Source: Arsenophonus endosymbiont of Aleurodicus dispersus
GTDB taxonomy: Bacteria; Pseudomonadota; Gammaproteobacteria; Enterobacterales; Enterobacteriaceae
NCBI RefSeq assembly: GCF_900343015.1
Contig: NZ_LR025108.1
Location: 124,001 to 188,000, forward strand
Length of the DNA: 64,000 bases
Reading direction: 5' to 3'
This document shows, piece after piece, positions 1-12,710 of this stretch (within the stretch, counting starts at the first letter, position 1; each line of letters starts with the position of its first letter). The notes beneath the pieces are model-generated. The model had not been told where the DNA came from. It did no database searches and saw only the letters and a list, made by a program, of their open reading frames with translations. A program made the translations under genes and the position numbers.

Positions 1-403
1 TATGATATTTTGCTAATTTAATTAGTTATAACTTTTATCTAGGTAACACCACTACATTAAGTAGTATTAATAATAGATGCTAGAATCAATTATTAATGTT
101 AGTTCAGGTTGGCAAATAAACCATGACAGTAAATTTAGCGTTGATATTAGCGCAATAATAATAAGTTTATTAATAAACTTTAAAATTAGTAATTACTTCA
201 CAGATTATATGGTAAGTAAAATTTTTACAGGATCAACTGAATTTTGAAAAATTGCATAGTAATGAATTTTAATTGCAAGTTAGAAAAGCACTAGATAGTT
301 AGTTATAAAAATAAGTTAAATCAAAAAATTAGTGTTAGATTAATATTAACAAAAAATTTTATTATTTATTTTAAGCAAATACCTGGTTTAATATCATTTT
401 TAG
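1..403. other. AT-rich non-coding stretch, nothing recognised
   Basis: No open frame of useful length and no recognisable protein remnant was found on either strand. It lies downstream of yegH, whose stop is at its right edge. No good terminator hairpin is visible. Confidence 0.5.
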
Positions 404-1945
404 CTAGTTGCAGGGGAGGGGGATAATCAATACCTTTTTAAGGCGGTGGCGGGTGACTTCTAACGGTTCAAAAATCCAATTTTCAATTTTAATATGTTCA
501 CCAATAACAGGCATTCGTTGTAAACGTTCCATTAATAATCCGGCAATCGTCTCATATTCACGTTTTTCATCAAGCATAATTGGCACATAAAAGATCAAGT
601 CTGCTAAAGGCATAAAGCCATTAGCAATCCAACAGCTATCCTCTAATTGTTGAATATCATGGCGAGAATGCACCTCTTCTTGACTAATTGGCATATTACC
701 AGCAATAGTTTCCATAATATCAGTCAAAGTAACAATTCCTTCTACAGAGCCAAATTCATCCACAATAAAGGAAAAATGAGTATGAGCTTTACGAAATTGC
801 TCTAATGCTCGAAGTAGGGATAACCCTTCATGAAAAATAAGTGGTTGAGTAATTAGCTCATGTAAGTTAAGTTGTTGATTTTTTAATTGTTGATTTAATA
901 TATCAATAACGGGTATAATCCCAACAGGATCATAGCTTATCGATTCATCTGTAACAACAAGACGAGTATGGGGTGTTTTTTCTAACAGCGAAAGTAGCTT
1001 ATCTGCAGGCTTGTTGATATCAAAATATTCAACATCATGACGAGAAGTCATAATGCTACTAACATTACGTTTAGCGAATCCTAGTAAACGAACTATCATT
1101 TGTATTTCTTTATTATCATAGATAAAATCAGATGTGAGATAATCTAATTCAGCACGTTCATGTTGACCATCTAAAACTAGCAGTGCTGCACAAGCAGTTA
1201 TTTCTCGTAGAGATTTAGTTTCTTTTAAAAAACGACGTCGGTTAAATAATGCAAATTGATTAAAAGATTCGATCATAATAGAGAACCCAATAACAGCGTA
1301 TAAATAGCCTTTCGGTATCAAATAACCAAATCCTTCAGCCACTAAGCTGAAACCAATCATAAGTAAAAAACTGAGACAGAGAATAACAATAGTTGGATGA
1401 GTATTAATGAATATAGTCAATAGTTTACTAGAAATGATCATCAAGATCATAGCAATAGTAACAGATGCGATCATCATACCAATGTGTTCAACCATACCAA
1501 CGGCAGTTATTACTGAATCAAGTGAAAAAATAGCATCTAATACAATAATTAGTAATACTACAGTCCAAAATTTCGCCGTTTTGTGGTGGTGTTTGCCAGA
1601 TTGTTCATATTTACCTTCTAACCGTTCATTAAGTTCCATAGTTACTTTAAAAAGCAAAAAAAGACCACCAACGAGCATTAGAATATCCCGCACACTAAAT
1701 AGGTGACCCCAAATGCTAATGATAGGATTGGTTAACGAAACCAGTAAAGTAAGACTAAACAATAAAATAATACGTATGAATAGTGCGCATGTTAAACCAG
1801 TTATTCTTGCTTTGTTACGTAATTTAGCCGGTAATTTATCAGCTAATATAGCTATAAAAATTAAATTATCAATGCCAAGCACAATTTCAAGTACAATAAG
1901 AGTAAGAAGCCCAGCCCACATCGTAGGATCAAAGATCCATCCCAT
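404..1945 (-). CDS. yegH: TerC-family membrane protein with CBS and CorC/HlyC domains (YegH)
   Basis: Inner-membrane protein of 513 residues. Residues 1-240 form a TerC-type membrane domain with several hydrophobic segments and the family motifs [21 protein letters not shown] (split across the first helix) and [17 protein letters not shown] paired CBS domain (about 290-420, ending [21 protein letters not shown]) and a C-terminal transporter-associated domain follow. E. coli has two such proteins, YegH and YoaE; details such as NRRRFL, MTSRHD and [21 protein letters not shown] match YegH. Length is close to the E. coli protein (527). The family is linked to metal handling, but the substrate of YegH is not established. 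It is divergent from gnd, sharing a 234-base spacer. Start is the ATG at 1945 with only a weak ribosome site. Confidence 0.88.
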   Translation of the reverse strand: MGWIFDPTMWAGLLTLIVLEIVLGIDNLIFIAILADKLPAKLRNKARITGLTCALFIRIILLFSLTLLVSLTNPIISIWGHLFSVRDILMLVGGLFLLFKVTMELNERLEGKYEQSGKHHHKTAKFWTVVLLIIVLDAIFSLDSVITAVGMVEHIGMMIASVTIAMILMIISSKLLTIFINTHPTIVILCLSFLLMIGFSLVAEGFGYLIPKGYLYAVIGFSIMIESFNQFALFNRRRFLKETKSLREITACAALLVLDGQHERAELDYLTSDFIYDNKEIQMIVRLLGFAKRNVSSIMTSRHDVEYFDINKPADKLLSLLEKTPHTRLVVTDESISYDPVGIIPVIDILNQQLKNQQLNLHELITQPLIFHEGLSLLRALEQFRKAHTHFSFIVDEFGSVEGIVTLTDIMETIAGNMPISQEEVHSRHDIQQLEDSCWIANGFMPLADLIFYVPIMLDEKREYETIAGLLMERLQRMPVIGEHIKIENWIFEPLEVTRHRLKKVLIIPLPCN

Positions 1946-2179
1946 AAAATTTATTTTACCTTATAATATGACAGCTTATGCCGACTATTAGAATAATGGT
2001 CACTTTGAACAAAAATTTCAATATAACCCAGGGTAAAAAATAGTTTTTAGCCTAAATATCGTATTGTAAAAAAACATAGAATAACTATCAACAAACCATA
2101 TAGTAAGTTAATATACCAAACTGTAAAAATATATTTACTCGTTAACTGTAGACAATAAATTATCAAATAGGGTGGTTTT

Positions 2180-3598
2180 ATGTCAAAACAACAAATTGGT
2201 GTAGTTGGTATGGCGATTATGGGACGTAATTTAGCGCTCAATATTGAAAGCAGAGGTTATTCTGTTTCAATTTTTAATCGTTCTAAAGAAAAAACCGATG
2301 AAGTGATAGCAGAAAATCAAGGTAGAAAATTAATTCCTTGTCATACAATTAAAGAATTTGTTGATTCATTAGAAACACCGCATCGTATTTTATTAATGGT
2401 AAAAGCTGGTGAGGCTACAGATAAAACCATAACCTCCTTGACACCTTATCTGAATAAGGGTGATATCCTAATAGATGGTGGTAATACTTATTTCAAGGAT
2501 ACTATCAGACGTCATCAAGAACTTTCAGCGCAAGGATTTCACTTTATTGGAACTGGCTTTTCTGGTGGTGAAGAAGGTGCATTAAAAGGACCATCTATCA
2601 TGCCAGGTGGAAAGAAACAAGCTTATGACTTGGTGGCGCCTATATTTAAAAAAATTGCAGCTAAGGCCGATGGTGAACCATGTGTAAGCTATATTGGTCC
2701 TGATGGTGCAGGGCATTATATAAAAATGGTACATAATGGAATCGAGTATGGTGATATGCAGCTCATTGCTGAAGTTTATTCAATACTTAAAAATACATTA
2801 AAATTAAATAATGAAGAATTAGCTGATATTTTTACTGAATGGAATAAAGGTGAATTAAGTAGTTATCTAATCAAAATTACGGCTGATATTCTTCGGAAGA
2901 AAGAAGAAAAAACTGATAATTATTTAATTGATGTAATATTAGATAAAGCAGCTAATAAAGGAACTGGAAAATGGACCATTCAAAGTGCTTTAGACTTAGA
3001 AGTACCTATTACACTTATTACAGAATCAGTATTGGTACGTTATCTCTCATTTTTAAAAGAGCAGCGAGTAGCAGCAGCAAAAATCCTATCTGGACCAGTT
3101 GTTAACACATTTAAAGGAGATAAGTCGGAATTTTTTGAAAAAGTTTATCGTGCACTTTATTTAGGGAAAATAGTTTCCTACGCTCAAGGTTTTCAACAAC
3201 TAAAAGCAGCATCAGATGAATATCAATGGCAACTAAATTATGGTGAAATAGCTAAAATTTTCCGTGCTGGTTGCATTATTCGGGCGCAATTTTTGCAAAA
3301 AATTACCGATGCGTATATCCAAAATCCATCTTTAGCAAACTTAATGTTAGCTCCTTATTTTAGGAATATTACTGACAAATATCAGCAATCATTACGAGAT
3401 ATTGTTTGTTTTGGTATACAAAATGGTATTCCATTACCCACGCTTACGGCAGCAATTTCTTATTATGATAGTTATCGCTCTGCTGTTTTACCAGCAAATT
3501 TAATTCAGGCACAACGTGATTATTTTGGTGCTCACACTTATACAAGGATTGATAAGGAGGGGACTTTTCATACTGCATGGTTAGAAAAAAAAGAGTAG
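2180..3598 (+). CDS. gnd: 6-phosphogluconate dehydrogenase, decarboxylating
   Basis: Oxidises 6-phosphogluconate to ribulose 5-phosphate with NADP, the last step of the oxidative pentose-phosphate branch, in the cytosol. The 472 residues match the family length (468 in E. coli). The Rossmann fingerprint [20 protein letters not shown] is at the N-terminus, the family signature [11 protein letters not shown] near residue 127, and the catalytic lysine in [13 protein letters not shown] near 183. The C-terminal helical domain ends [14 protein letters not shown]. The start ATG at 2180 is preceded by GGGTGG. It works with tktA elsewhere in this window to supply NADPH and pentoses. A degraded copy of its middle lies about 300 bases downstream. 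Confidence 0.97.
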   Translation: MSKQQIGVVGMAIMGRNLALNIESRGYSVSIFNRSKEKTDEVIAENQGRKLIPCHTIKEFVDSLETPHRILLMVKAGEATDKTITSLTPYLNKGDILIDGGNTYFKDTIRRHQELSAQGFHFIGTGFSGGEEGALKGPSIMPGGKKQAYDLVAPIFKKIAAKADGEPCVSYIGPDGAGHYIKMVHNGIEYGDMQLIAEVYSILKNTLKLNNEELADIFTEWNKGELSSYLIKITADILRKKEEKTDNYLIDVILDKAANKGTGKWTIQSALDLEVPITLITESVLVRYLSFLKEQRVAAAKILSGPVVNTFKGDKSEFFEKVYRALYLGKIVSYAQGFQQLKAASDEYQWQLNYGEIAKIFRAGCIIRAQFLQKITDAYIQNPSLANLMLAPYFRNITDKYQQSLRDIVCFGIQNGIPLPTLTAAISYYDSYRSAVLPANLIQAQRDYFGAHTYTRIDKEGTFHTAWLEKKE

Positions 3599-3880
3599 CT
3601 AAACTGATATAAAATCATATTATATGGTTTTTATCATTAACGTTAAAGGCCATCTTTATTCGCTTTGCATTAGTTCCGGTAGACATATTTATTGGCTGCT
3701 ATCTTTTAATATTAATTAAATCTATATTCAAAAACAAATAGATTTATACTTTATATTTTATATGGTAATTATATATTTCAAATAAATTTATTTTTTGTTT
3801 GATAAAATTAACAACAACTAACTATGAGTAAATTACTATTATTTTAATACAGCAGAGGTTTATTAACCCTTAGGCAGCAG
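3599..3880. other. non-coding spacer downstream of gnd
   Basis: AT-rich sequence with no frame I can assign. It separates gnd from the broken copy of gnd. A tandem-duplication origin would predict that this once held the 3' end of the first copy and the 5' end of a second, but neither is recognisable. Confidence 0.4.
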
Positions 3881-4105
3881 GGAATAGTATAAAAGATCAA
3901 TTAAATAGTTATCTAATCAAAATTACGGTGGATATTATTCGGAAGAAAGAAGAAAAAACTGATAATTATTAAATTTATATCATATTAGATGAAGCCACTA
4001 ATAAAAGAAATGGAAAATTGACCATTATAAGTGGTTTATACTTAGAAGTATCTATTACACCAGAATCAGTATTGGTACGTTATCTCTTATTTTTAAAAGA
4101 GCAGC
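3881..4105 (+). pseudogene. gnd: decayed partial copy of the middle of gnd
   Basis: About 225 bases align with gnd positions 2841-3066. Blocks of perfect identity include 33 bases at 3938-3970 and 26 bases around 4061-4086. They alternate with diverged blocks. The copy carries an in-frame stop right after the DNY codons, a 9-base loss (gnd has an extra CTTATTACA unit) and several substitutions, so it cannot make protein. Neither the N-terminal nor the C-terminal part of gnd is present. This is directly visible in the sequence. The best reading is a remnant of a tandem duplication of gnd. Confidence 0.9.
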
Positions 4106-4140
4106 TTAATCATACTGCTGTAAAAGTTATACAATAAATA

Positions 4141-4465
4141 ATGTTAAATTTAACGTTATTGGGGTGATTGATATAATTACCTTTTAAAAAATTTACCATT
4201 ACCCAAACAACCAGCCATAACTGATTATTGCCACAGTTAGCCTATTTTCACCTTATAATCATCCTGATGCTATTCGCTGATTAGAAAAATTTAGCCATAT
4301 TAGGGTAATTTTTATTTTTCATCAGCTGAATCCTTAACAAAATTTGCCTTAGCTACACAATAAAACAGAAAAATATACGCTGTTCATCTTCTTGATTTTA
4401 ACATTCAATTACGGATTTCAGCAAATATAACTGTAGTTCTTACTTTAGATATACTAAACAATTAA
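4141..4465 (+). pseudogene. trmO: remnant of trmO (tsaA), tRNA m6t6A methyltransferase
   Basis: Translated with frame changes, this gives VIGVIDIIT, then a run reading PLPKQPAI, then SPYNHPDAIR-LEKFSHIRVIFIFHQ. This parallels the N-terminal third of TrmO (IGVIRSPYKEKFAVPRQPGL...[26 protein letters not shown]). It then jumps to KIYAVHLLDFNIQLRISANI, which matches the TrmO C-terminus. The middle is deleted and there are stops and shifts. In E. coli trmO sits directly upstream of proS, as here, which supports the call. Confidence 0.85.
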
Positions 4466-4572
4466 GTTATATCTTTAGATATTAGCAAGGCGCTGGTATA
4501 CTAGAAGATAATTTTGTTTTAATATTTGGTTAATACCAACTAGAAGTAATTCTTTGTTCATGGAAGCTAATA

Positions 4573-6288
4573 ATGCGTACAAGCCAATATCTTCTCTCTA
4601 CTTTAAAAGAAATTCCTGCTGACGCTGACGCTATCAGTCATAAACTGATGCTTCGGGCAGGCATGATCCGTAAACTTGCTTCAGGGCTATATGACTGGCT
4701 ACCAACCGGTGTCCGTGTACTGCGCAAAGTTGAAAACATTATTCGTGAAGAAATGAATCGTGTTGGGGCAATAGAAATTTCCTTGCCTATAGTTCAGCCA
4801 GCTGATATATGGCAAGAAAGTGGGCGCTGGGAGCAATATGGCCCAGAATTGCTTCGTTTTGTTGATCGTAGCGAGCGCCCTTTTGTGTTGGGCCCTACTC
4901 ATGAAGAAGTAATTACCGATCTTATTCGTAACGAAGTTACTTCTTATAAACAGCTGCCTTTGAACCTTTATCAAATCAAAACAAAATTTCGTGACGAAGT
5001 AAGGCCACGTTTTGGTGTGATGCGCTCCCGTGAATTTATTATGAAAGACTCTTATTCTTTTCACACAGACCAAAACTCTCTACAAAAAACCTACGATACA
5101 ATGTATAAGGCATATAGTACAATATTTAACCGTATTGGCTTCAATTTTAGGGCAGTTCAAGCAGATACTGGTTCTATTGGAGGTAATGCTTCTCATGAAT
5201 TTCAAGTATTAGCTGATAGTGGTGAAGATAATATTGTTTTTTCTACAGCTTCAGATTATGCTGCCAATATTGAACTAGCAGAAGCGATTTGTATTAAGAA
5301 AGAACTTGCTGCACCAACTGAAGATATGCATCTCATTGATACCAATGACGCAAAAACAAGGGCTGATCTCGTTGATCAACAGAATTTACCTCTGGAAAAA
5401 ACAGTTAAAACTTTAATTGTAAGTGCAACAAAAGATAGTGGTCATCAGTTTGTTGCCTTATTGATCCGAGGTGATCACAAATTAAATAAGATCAAAGCAG
5501 AAAAACATCCTCTGGTCGAGAGTCCCATGAGTTTAGCAACAGAAGAAGAAATACGTGTCATATTGAAAGTAGACCCTAGTTCATTAGGCCCAGTTAACTT
5601 GCCAATACCGGTAATTATTGACCACAGCGTAGCTGTGATGAGTGATTTTAGTGCAGGCGCAAATATTGATCATAAACGATATGATGGTATCAATTGGCAC
5701 CGGGATCTACCATTACCGGACGTTTATGATCTACGCAATGTCGTCGAAGGACATGCCAGCCCAGATGGCAAAGGAATTATACAAATCAAACGTGGGATTG
5801 AAGTTGGTCATATTTTTCAACTAGGAACCAAATATTCTAAAGCAATGAAGGCCAGCATTAAAAATGAAGATGGTCATAATCAAACGGTAACGATGGGATG
5901 TTATGGTATTGGTATCACCAGGATTGTAGCAGCTGCTATTGAACAAAGCCATGATGATAAAGGAATTATTTGGCATGATGCGATTGCACCTTTTCAAGTT
6001 GCTATATTGCCAATAAATATGTATAAATCCTATCGTGTCAAAGAAGTAGCCGAAAAGCTTTACTATGATTTACAAGCAAATAGTATTGATGTAATTTTTG
6101 ATGATCGCAAAGAACGGCCTGGTGTGATGTTTGCTGATATCGAACTTATTGGAATACCTCATATTATAGTTATCGGTGATCGTAATTTAGATAACAACAA
6201 GGTTGAATATAAACAGCGCCGCTATAATGAAAAAGAATTTATTGATCTTGCTGAGATAGTTGATTTGCTGAAAATCAAACTTAACTAA
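4573..6288 (+). CDS. proS: prolyl-tRNA synthetase
   Basis: Charges tRNA-Pro with proline. The 571 residues match the bacterial long form (572 in E. coli). Class II motifs are visible: motif 1 around residues 60-80, motif 2 in [20 protein letters not shown] near 140-160, and motif 3 in [20 protein letters not shown] near 440. Between motifs 2 and 3 is the editing (INS/YbaK-like) domain, about residues 225-400. The C-terminal anticodon-binding domain begins about 470. The start at 4573 gives [20 protein letters not shown], which matches E. coli exactly in register. It follows the trmO remnant, as in E. coli. Confidence 0.98.
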   Translation: MRTSQYLLSTLKEIPADADAISHKLMLRAGMIRKLASGLYDWLPTGVRVLRKVENIIREEMNRVGAIEISLPIVQPADIWQESGRWEQYGPELLRFVDRSERPFVLGPTHEEVITDLIRNEVTSYKQLPLNLYQIKTKFRDEVRPRFGVMRSREFIMKDSYSFHTDQNSLQKTYDTMYKAYSTIFNRIGFNFRAVQADTGSIGGNASHEFQVLADSGEDNIVFSTASDYAANIELAEAICIKKELAAPTEDMHLIDTNDAKTRADLVDQQNLPLEKTVKTLIVSATKDSGHQFVALLIRGDHKLNKIKAEKHPLVESPMSLATEEEIRVILKVDPSSLGPVNLPIPVIIDHSVAVMSDFSAGANIDHKRYDGINWHRDLPLPDVYDLRNVVEGHASPDGKGIIQIKRGIEVGHIFQLGTKYSKAMKASIKNEDGHNQTVTMGCYGIGITRIVAAAIEQSHDDKGIIWHDAIAPFQVAILPINMYKSYRVKEVAEKLYYDLQANSIDVIFDDRKERPGVMFADIELIGIPHIIVIGDRNLDNNKVEYKQRRYNEKEFIDLAEIVDLLKIKLN

Positions 6289-6790
6289 TCCTAATCATAG
6301 CAAATAATAACAAAATACTAGCTAAAAATAACTGGTAATTTTATATGACCAATTTTAAAATCAGCAATTTATCAAATTTAATAGCGCCAATCTGAATAAA
6401 TTAACATTTATTAGTAAATGGTTAACACTCAACTCCGAGATATACTAGATTACCCTCTTAAATACCGGTTGAAGCTACATTAATCGTTATTTTTGTCCGG
6501 ATTTACTAGATCTAATATATCATTTAACTAAATTTTCAAAAATCTATTCATAAAATAGATTTAATCTAATAATATTAAGTCATTTTAAGCTAATTATTTT
6601 AGCTAGTTAAACCAGATTTAAAACTATTTATTAGTTTTCGCAATAAATATTAACCAGCATTATAAAGATTTTTTTTGGTTGAAAAAGTATGCTACTATTA
6701 TGTGCATAATTACAAATATTAAAAGTAAGCAAATAACCACTACTTAATAACAGTGGCGAAAGATTATTTCTAAAGATACAATAATAACCC
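6289..6790. other. 500-base gap between convergent proS and tilS; nothing recognised
   Basis: E. coli carries nlpE, rof and yaeP at this point between proS and tilS. I searched both strands by eye for pieces of these and found none, so they seem to be fully eroded or lost. No clear terminator is visible for either flanking gene. Confidence 0.45.
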
Positions 6791-8140
6791 TTACTTGTAA
6801 GATACTGGGTTTTTATACGATATCCATTTTATTTTCAATTCTGGTTGCCCTTGAATACATTTACCTGATTGAGTAATAAATACACCAACAGCCGCTATAA
6901 GTTCATCATTGTAATAAATCAAAGGCGTTCTCTCCCTTAACCAAGGCGCAATCCCTAACTCCTGCCAAAGCTTTTTACTCCGTCTAGCGTATTGGCGACC
7001 AATAATTTTAATATTTCCTTTTAATCCAAATCTAATAGTTACCTTCTCTTTTGGTAATGGAGCACGAAATCCAATTCCTTTATCTGTGATCATTAGCACA
7101 CCTAAGTTATCTGGCAGTTTAATGGTAGCAGGCAGCTGCCACGCTAAACAAATTTTAGTTAGATCCTTAAATTGTGGAAGCAACCAAAGCTGTTGTTTAA
7201 AACGCCGGATAACATTATTATTATCTAATATAAATTTAGGCTCAGCATCTCGACGTGCACAGATAACATCTTGCCAAATATGTTTTAATTGAACACGAGA
7301 AGGCATCAAAATAAGATGTAACCTCAACCAACGACGTAATATTGCATTACGTTTAATTTCTGAATAACTTGATAAAGTATCAAGCTGTAAGGCTCCTTCA
7401 GCAGTTATTAGCTGAGATAAATAATCTTGTAGTAATTCACTTAGTAAAGCTTCTTGTTCCGCACATAAACTGGCACTTCTTGCTACTGCTAGCGCAAAAT
7501 GTGGCCAACGTCGGTTAAAATGCGGCATTATGGTTAAACGTAAAAAATTACGATCATAGTTCTGATCTTTATTACTATAGTCTTCTATCCAAGACAGCTC
7601 TTTTTTTTTAGCATAAACAACTAATTGCTGACGTCTAAATGATAATAGAGGTCTAATTAAATAGGTATCAGCAAAAGGAATAGATGTTGGCATAGCAGAT
7701 AAACCTGTTGGCCCACTCCCCCGTTTTAATGCTAATAAAAAAGTTTCTGCTTGATCATCTAAATGTTGGGCAGTAATAATAATTTCATCTTGTAATAATA
7801 TTTCACGAAACACTTGATATCGTGCATACCTAGCCGCTGCTTCTATCCCTTTTTTAGTTGGATCTATGTAAACATGCTTTAAGTAAAACTCTACTTGCCA
7901 GTCGAAAGAAACTTTCCGGCAATGGATAGCCCAATCATCCGCATTATCATTAAGGCCATGATGAATATAAACAGCACGTATGTTAAGGTTTGGCACTATG
8001 GTTTGACGTAATGACACTAGAGCATGTAATAAAACTGTTGAATCTAGTCCACCACTAAACCCTAACAACATTCTGCGTTTAGAGCCGATGTTTTTTATAA
8101 TTTGGTTTAGTAATGCAGCTTCATCAACATCCATAACCAT
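6791..8140 (-). CDS. tilS: tRNA(Ile)-lysidine synthetase
   Basis: Attaches lysine to C34 of the CAU-anticodon tRNA-Ile so that it reads AUA, an essential step in an AT-rich genome with many ATA codons. The PP-loop ATP-binding motif SGGLDST is at about residue 29. It is followed by the TilS N-domain with AARYARY, AQHLDDQAETFLLAL and KRGSGPTGLSAM. The middle TilS domain follows and the C-terminal domain ends at residue 449 (432 in E. coli). The GTG/ATG region at the start is preceded by GAGAGG; a second ATG two codons on is also possible. In E. coli ldcC separates tilS from accA; here only 100 bases remain. Confidence 0.96.
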   Translation of the reverse strand: MVMDVDEAALLNQIIKNIGSKRRMLLGFSGGLDSTVLLHALVSLRQTIVPNLNIRAVYIHHGLNDNADDWAIHCRKVSFDWQVEFYLKHVYIDPTKKGIEAAARYARYQVFREILLQDEIIITAQHLDDQAETFLLALKRGSGPTGLSAMPTSIPFADTYLIRPLLSFRRQQLVVYAKKKELSWIEDYSNKDQNYDRNFLRLTIMPHFNRRWPHFALAVARSASLCAEQEALLSELLQDYLSQLITAEGALQLDTLSSYSEIKRNAILRRWLRLHLILMPSRVQLKHIWQDVICARRDAEPKFILDNNNVIRRFKQQLWLLPQFKDLTKICLAWQLPATIKLPDNLGVLMITDKGIGFRAPLPKEKVTIRFGLKGNIKIIGRQYARRSKKLWQELGIAPWLRERTPLIYYNDELIAAVGVFITQSGKCIQGQPELKIKWISYKNPVSYK

Positions 8141-8240
8141 AAGTATTATTACTACCTCTCTAGGTAATTATTTATTGTTATATTTTCTACTCATAATAAA
8201 ATGGAATTAATAGTTATTTCAATTTTATTAAGCGCAAAAC

Positions 8241-9200
8241 CTAGCAATAACTACACTTCATTAAACGTTGATAACGACGATTTCTTAACTCTTCAGGACT
8301 AAATAAATCGATATCACTCAAATCCTTTAAAATACGCTGTTTAAGATTATGCGCAATTTGCTCATAATTACGATGTGCGCCACCCAAAGGCTCTTCAACA
8401 ATGTTATCAATCAAATTAAGTGATTTTAAACGTGAAGCAGTGATCCCCATCGCTTCAGCAGCTAATGGTGCTTTATCAGCACTTTTCCAAAGAATAGAAG
8501 CACAACCCTCGGGGGAAATAACAGAATAAGTACTGTACTGCAGCATATTAACTTTATCTCCAACGCCAATCGCTAATGCACCACCAGAGCCGCCCTCACC
8601 TATTACCGTACAGATAATAGGAACAGAGAACCGGGACATTTCACGTAAATTACGAGCAATCGCTTCAGACTGACCGCGTTCCTCCGCCCCAACACCAGGA
8701 TATGCTCCTGGAGTATCGATAAAGGTAATAATTGGTAACTTAAAACGCTCAGCGATTTCCATTAATCGTAAAGCCTTACGGTATCCTTCCGGTGCTGGCA
8801 TACCAAAATTTCGCAGAATTTTTTCTTTTGTTTCACGACCCTTCTGATGACCAATAACCATTACTGGACGCCCATCTAATCGAGCTAATCCACCAACAAT
8901 AGCTTTATCATCAGCATAAGCACGATCACCAGCTAACTCCTGGAAATGCGTAAAAATACGCCCAGTATAATCCAGAGTATAAGGTCGCATCGGGTGACGA
9001 GCCAATTGTGCTATTTGCCATGCACCTAAATCAGAAAAATTTTTTAGTGTTAACTCAAAACTCTTTTCGCGAAGTCTAGCAACCTCTTCATCTAGGTCAA
9101 TATCTAGCTTGGTATCCTGACGATTTACTGTCGTTAACGAGTCTATTTTTGCTTCTAACTCAGCAATCGGCTGTTCAAAATCCAGAAAATTAAGGCTCAT
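8241..9200 (-). CDS. accA: acetyl-CoA carboxylase carboxyltransferase subunit alpha
   Basis: The alpha half of the carboxyltransferase that, with AccD, moves CO2 from biotinyl-AccB to acetyl-CoA to make malonyl-CoA for fatty-acid synthesis. The 319 residues equal the E. coli length. Typical core segments are present: [53 protein letters not shown] and [15 protein letters not shown]. The ATG at 9200 is preceded by TAGGAAT. It lies 10 bases downstream of dnaE and is probably co-transcribed with it, as in E. coli. Retention fits with fabZ, cdsA and pssA: this cell still makes its own membrane lipid. Confidence 0.98.
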   Translation of the reverse strand: MSLNFLDFEQPIAELEAKIDSLTTVNRQDTKLDIDLDEEVARLREKSFELTLKNFSDLGAWQIAQLARHPMRPYTLDYTGRIFTHFQELAGDRAYADDKAIVGGLARLDGRPVMVIGHQKGRETKEKILRNFGMPAPEGYRKALRLMEIAERFKLPIITFIDTPGAYPGVGAEERGQSEAIARNLREMSRFSVPIICTVIGEGGSGGALAIGVGDKVNMLQYSTYSVISPEGCASILWKSADKAPLAAEAMGITASRLKSLNLIDNIVEEPLGGAHRNYEQIAHNLKQRILKDLSDIDLFSPEELRNRRYQRLMKCSYC

Positions 9201-9210
9201 AATATTCCTA

Positions 9211-12200
9211 TTAGTTAAATTCTAATTCTACCTGCTGATTACCTAGCAGAGTTCGTAGCTCAGTCAAAAGATTATCAGTCAGAGTTACCCGCCAAGTGAT
9301 GCCTAATTTTAATTTAGCGCTAGCCTCTTTCTTATGATAAAGATAAACTGGCATTTTTCCTGAACTATAAGGTTCCAAAGTGCTACGAAGACGGGTTAAT
9401 AATTGATCATCAATTTGTCTATCTATCAGTGAAATAGAAATTCCTCTAACATATTTCTTACGAGCTTCACTAAGATCCATAAGTTCACGAACATACATTT
9501 TATTACCCCCATTGAAATGATCAAAGCTAATCTGACCTGTAGCAATTAAGATTTTATCTTTCTCAAGTAGATGCTGATACTTTTCTAATACAGATGAAAA
9601 TAACATTATATCTAAGCGACCAGACCGATCATCCAAAGTACATATACCGATTCTACTGCCACGTTTAGTAGTTACTACTTTAGCTGTCAGCACTAAACCA
9701 ACTACGGTTGACATCTGTCCCCGAGGGGTTGGATTTAGATCCTTTAATTTCAATCCATTGGTATAATGTTCAATTTCAGATAAATAAGCGGTAATAGGAT
9801 GCCCAGTTAAATATAGACCCAATGTTTCGCGTTCACCTTCTAATATAATATGTTCTGGCCATTTAGCTACACTAGCATTATATTGTTTAACCTGCTCAGG
9901 CGATTCAGCTAATACGCCAAACATATCAGTTTGTCCAATAGCTTCTGCTTTAGCATGTTGAGATGCCGCTTTTAAGGCATCTTCTAATGAAGACATTAAC
10001 GCAGCCCGGTGCGACCCTAAATGATCAAAAGCACCTGATCTAATAAATTTTTCCATCACTCGATGATTCAGCTTTTTAGTATCAACCCTAGCACAAAGGT
10101 CAAAAATTCCTTTAAAATAACCACCTTTTTGACGCGATTCAATAATAGCTTTTATTGGAGCTTCACCAACACCTTTAATTGCACCAATGCCATAAACAAT
10201 TTCACCTCTTTCATTGACATGAAAATTATATAATCCACTGTTAATATCCGGTGGTAATATATTTAACCCCATGCGACAACATTCATCAACTAAACCAACA
10301 ACTTTCTCAGTATTATCCATATCAGCTGTCATAACTGCTGCCATAAATTCAGCTGGATAGTGTGTTTTTAACCAAAGAGTCTGGTAAGAAACTAATGCAT
10401 AAGCGGCAGAATGTGATTTATTAAATCCGTAACCGGCAAATTTTTCCACCAGGTCAAAAATTCTTATGCCTAATTTACCATCAATGCCATTTTTAACCGC
10501 CCCCGCTTCAAAAAATGAGCGCTGTTGTACCATTTCTTCAGGTTTTTTCTTACCCATAGCACGACGGAGCATATCTGCTCCCCCTAGCGTATAACCAGCA
10601 AGCACCTGAGCAATCTGCATAACTTGTTCTTGATAAAGGATGATACCATAGGTAGACTCTAAAATCGGTTGTAATGATTCATGCTGCCATTCAACATCAG
10701 GATAATAGATCGCTTCTCTACCATGCTTACGATCAATGAAATTATCTACCATCCCTGACTGTAACGGGCCAGGACGAAAAAGGGCAACCAAAGCGATCAT
10801 ATCTTCAAAGCAATCAGGGCGTAATCGCTTAATTAAGTCTTTCATACCCCTAGATTCTAGTTGGAATACCGCGGTCGTTTCAGCACGTTGCAATAGATCA
10901 AAACATTTTTTATCATCAAGAGGAATGGTAGTGATATCAATGGGCGCTAAATTTTGTTTTATCTTACGTTGATTAATCATATCTAACACCCAACTAATGA
11001 TTGTTAAAGTCCTAAGACCAAGAAAATCAAATTTTACTAGACCAGCGTATTCAACATCATTTTTATCAAATTGGGTAAGCTGATTTTTTCCTTCAAGATC
11101 ACAATAAAGAGGTACAAAATCTGTTATTTTAGTAGGTGCAATGACTACTCCACCAGCATGTTTCCCTGCATTACGTATCACACCTTCAAGGGTGCGCGCC
11201 ATATCTATTAATGCCTTAACTTCTTCATTAGAGTTATAAATTTCTTGCAATTGTGACTCTACAACAAATGCTCTTTCAATGGTTATACCAGGATCTGGAG
11301 GAACTAATTTCGCGATACGATCAACAAATCTATACGGATAACCTAGTACCCTGCCAACATCTCGAATAACGGCTTTTGCGGTCATGGTACCAAAAGTAAT
11401 AATTTGTGAGACAGCTTCACGACCATACATTTGTGCAACATGGTCAATTACTTGATCGCGTTTTGCCATACAAAAATCAACATCAAAGTCAGGCATGGAA
11501 ACACGCTCAGGATTCAGAAACCGTTCAAATAGCAAATTAAATTGAAGCGGATCTAAATCAGTAATTTTTAAGACATAAGCTACTAATGAGCCAGCCCCTG
11601 AACCTCGTCCAGGGCCAACTGGGATCGCGTTATCTTTTGACCATTGAATAAACTCCATCACGATCAGAAAATAACCAGAAAATCCCATCTGATTAATTAC
11701 TCCTAATTCGATATCTAAACGTTCATCATATGCTACCCGTAGCTCAGCTCTCTTTATCTCGTTGGGATAAAGAAATTGTAACCGTTCTTCTAGACCTACT
11801 TTTGCACATTTAATCAGAAAATCTTCCGTTGCAATATTCCCGGTGGGAAATTCAGGCAAAAAATATTCCCCTAACCGTATTATTACATTACAGCGCTTAG
11901 CAATTTCAACACTATTTTCCAATGCCTCAGGAATATCAGCAAATAATTCTAACATTTCCTGTTCACTGCGTAGATATTGCTGAGGACTATAATTTTGTGG
12001 TCTTTTTAGATCAGAAATAGTAACCCCATCATGGATAGCTACCCGTATTTCATGTGCGGTAAAATCATTGCTATTAATAAAGCGTACATTATTTGTGGCA
12101 ACTACTGGCACACTTCTTTGTGCTGCTAATTGGACAGCGGCATGTAAATAACTCTCTTCATTAGGCTGTCCAGTCCTGACAAGTTCTAGATAATAGTCAT

Positions 12201-12690
12201 TCTGAAAATGAGTTTGATAAAAAGATAAATATTTTTCAACTAGTTGTTTATTTCCACGTAACAGAAATTTACCCACATCGCCCATGCAGCCACCAGAGAG
12301 TAATAACAGCCCCTCTTTATGATTTAACAGCCATTCTCGTTTGATCGTTGGTCCGATTGCCCCATATCCTTTTTGATAAGCTGCAGAAATAAGCAATATT
12401 AAATTATGGTAACCTTTATTATTCTTGGCCAGGATAGTTAAATGATAAACTTCATCGCCGAGTAATTCACTTTCTAAATAAAAATCTGCACCAATAATTG
12501 GCTTAACTCCAGCAGAATGTGCTGCACCATAAAATTTTATTAAACCATAAAAATTGGTAAAATCAGTTATGGCAAATGCCGGCATGCCTAATGCTGCTAC
12601 TCGATTAACGAGTTGGTTAATTTTTGCTATTCCATCAATAATCGAATAGTCACTATGTATGCGTAAGTGTATAAAGTGTGGTTCAGCCAT
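9211..12690 (-). CDS. dnaE: DNA polymerase III alpha subunit
   Basis: The replicative polymerase. The 1159 residues match E. coli (1160). The N-terminal PHP domain starts [17 protein letters not shown]. The catalytic aspartates are in PDFDVDFC near residue 400 and in [10 protein letters not shown] near 555. The fingers and helix-hairpin-helix regions follow. An internal clamp-binding motif reads QTDMF near residue 920 (QADMF in E. coli). The OB fold and tau-binding tail end QQVELEFN. No clear Shine-Dalgarno is visible before the ATG at 12690. It is followed 10 bases later by accA. The upstream gene rnhB survives only as a short C-terminal remnant. Confidence 0.98.
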   Translation of the reverse strand: MAEPHFIHLRIHSDYSIIDGIAKINQLVNRVAALGMPAFAITDFTNFYGLIKFYGAAHSAGVKPIIGADFYLESELLGDEVYHLTILAKNNKGYHNLILLISAAYQKGYGAIGPTIKREWLLNHKEGLLLLSGGCMGDVGKFLLRGNKQLVEKYLSFYQTHFQNDYYLELVRTGQPNEESYLHAAVQLAAQRSVPVVATNNVRFINSNDFTAHEIRVAIHDGVTISDLKRPQNYSPQQYLRSEQEMLELFADIPEALENSVEIAKRCNVIIRLGEYFLPEFPTGNIATEDFLIKCAKVGLEERLQFLYPNEIKRAELRVAYDERLDIELGVINQMGFSGYFLIVMEFIQWSKDNAIPVGPGRGSGAGSLVAYVLKITDLDPLQFNLLFERFLNPERVSMPDFDVDFCMAKRDQVIDHVAQMYGREAVSQIITFGTMTAKAVIRDVGRVLGYPYRFVDRIAKLVPPDPGITIERAFVVESQLQEIYNSNEEVKALIDMARTLEGVIRNAGKHAGGVVIAPTKITDFVPLYCDLEGKNQLTQFDKNDVEYAGLVKFDFLGLRTLTIISWVLDMINQRKIKQNLAPIDITTIPLDDKKCFDLLQRAETTAVFQLESRGMKDLIKRLRPDCFEDMIALVALFRPGPLQSGMVDNFIDRKHGREAIYYPDVEWQHESLQPILESTYGIILYQEQVMQIAQVLAGYTLGGADMLRRAMGKKKPEEMVQQRSFFEAGAVKNGIDGKLGIRIFDLVEKFAGYGFNKSHSAAYALVSYQTLWLKTHYPAEFMAAVMTADMDNTEKVVGLVDECCRMGLNILPPDINSGLYNFHVNERGEIVYGIGAIKGVGEAPIKAIIESRQKGGYFKGIFDLCARVDTKKLNHRVMEKFIRSGAFDHLGSHRAALMSSLEDALKAASQHAKAEAIGQTDMFGVLAESPEQVKQYNASVAKWPEHIILEGERETLGLYLTGHPITAYLSEIEHYTNGLKLKDLNPTPRGQMSTVVGLVLTAKVVTTKRGSRIGICTLDDRSGRLDIMLFSSVLEKYQHLLEKDKILIATGQISFDHFNGGNKMYVRELMDLSEARKKYVRGISISLIDRQIDDQLLTRLRSTLEPYSSGKMPVYLYHKKEASAKLKLGITWRVTLTDNLLTELRTLLGNQQVELEFN

Positions 12691-12710
12691 TTTTTTATAC
12701 TATTTTTAAG

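Noticed and set aside
2047-2241. 64-codon minus-strand frame over the gnd start
   Set aside because: Shadow of gnd and its promoter region; hydrophobic composition is explained by AT-rich DNA.
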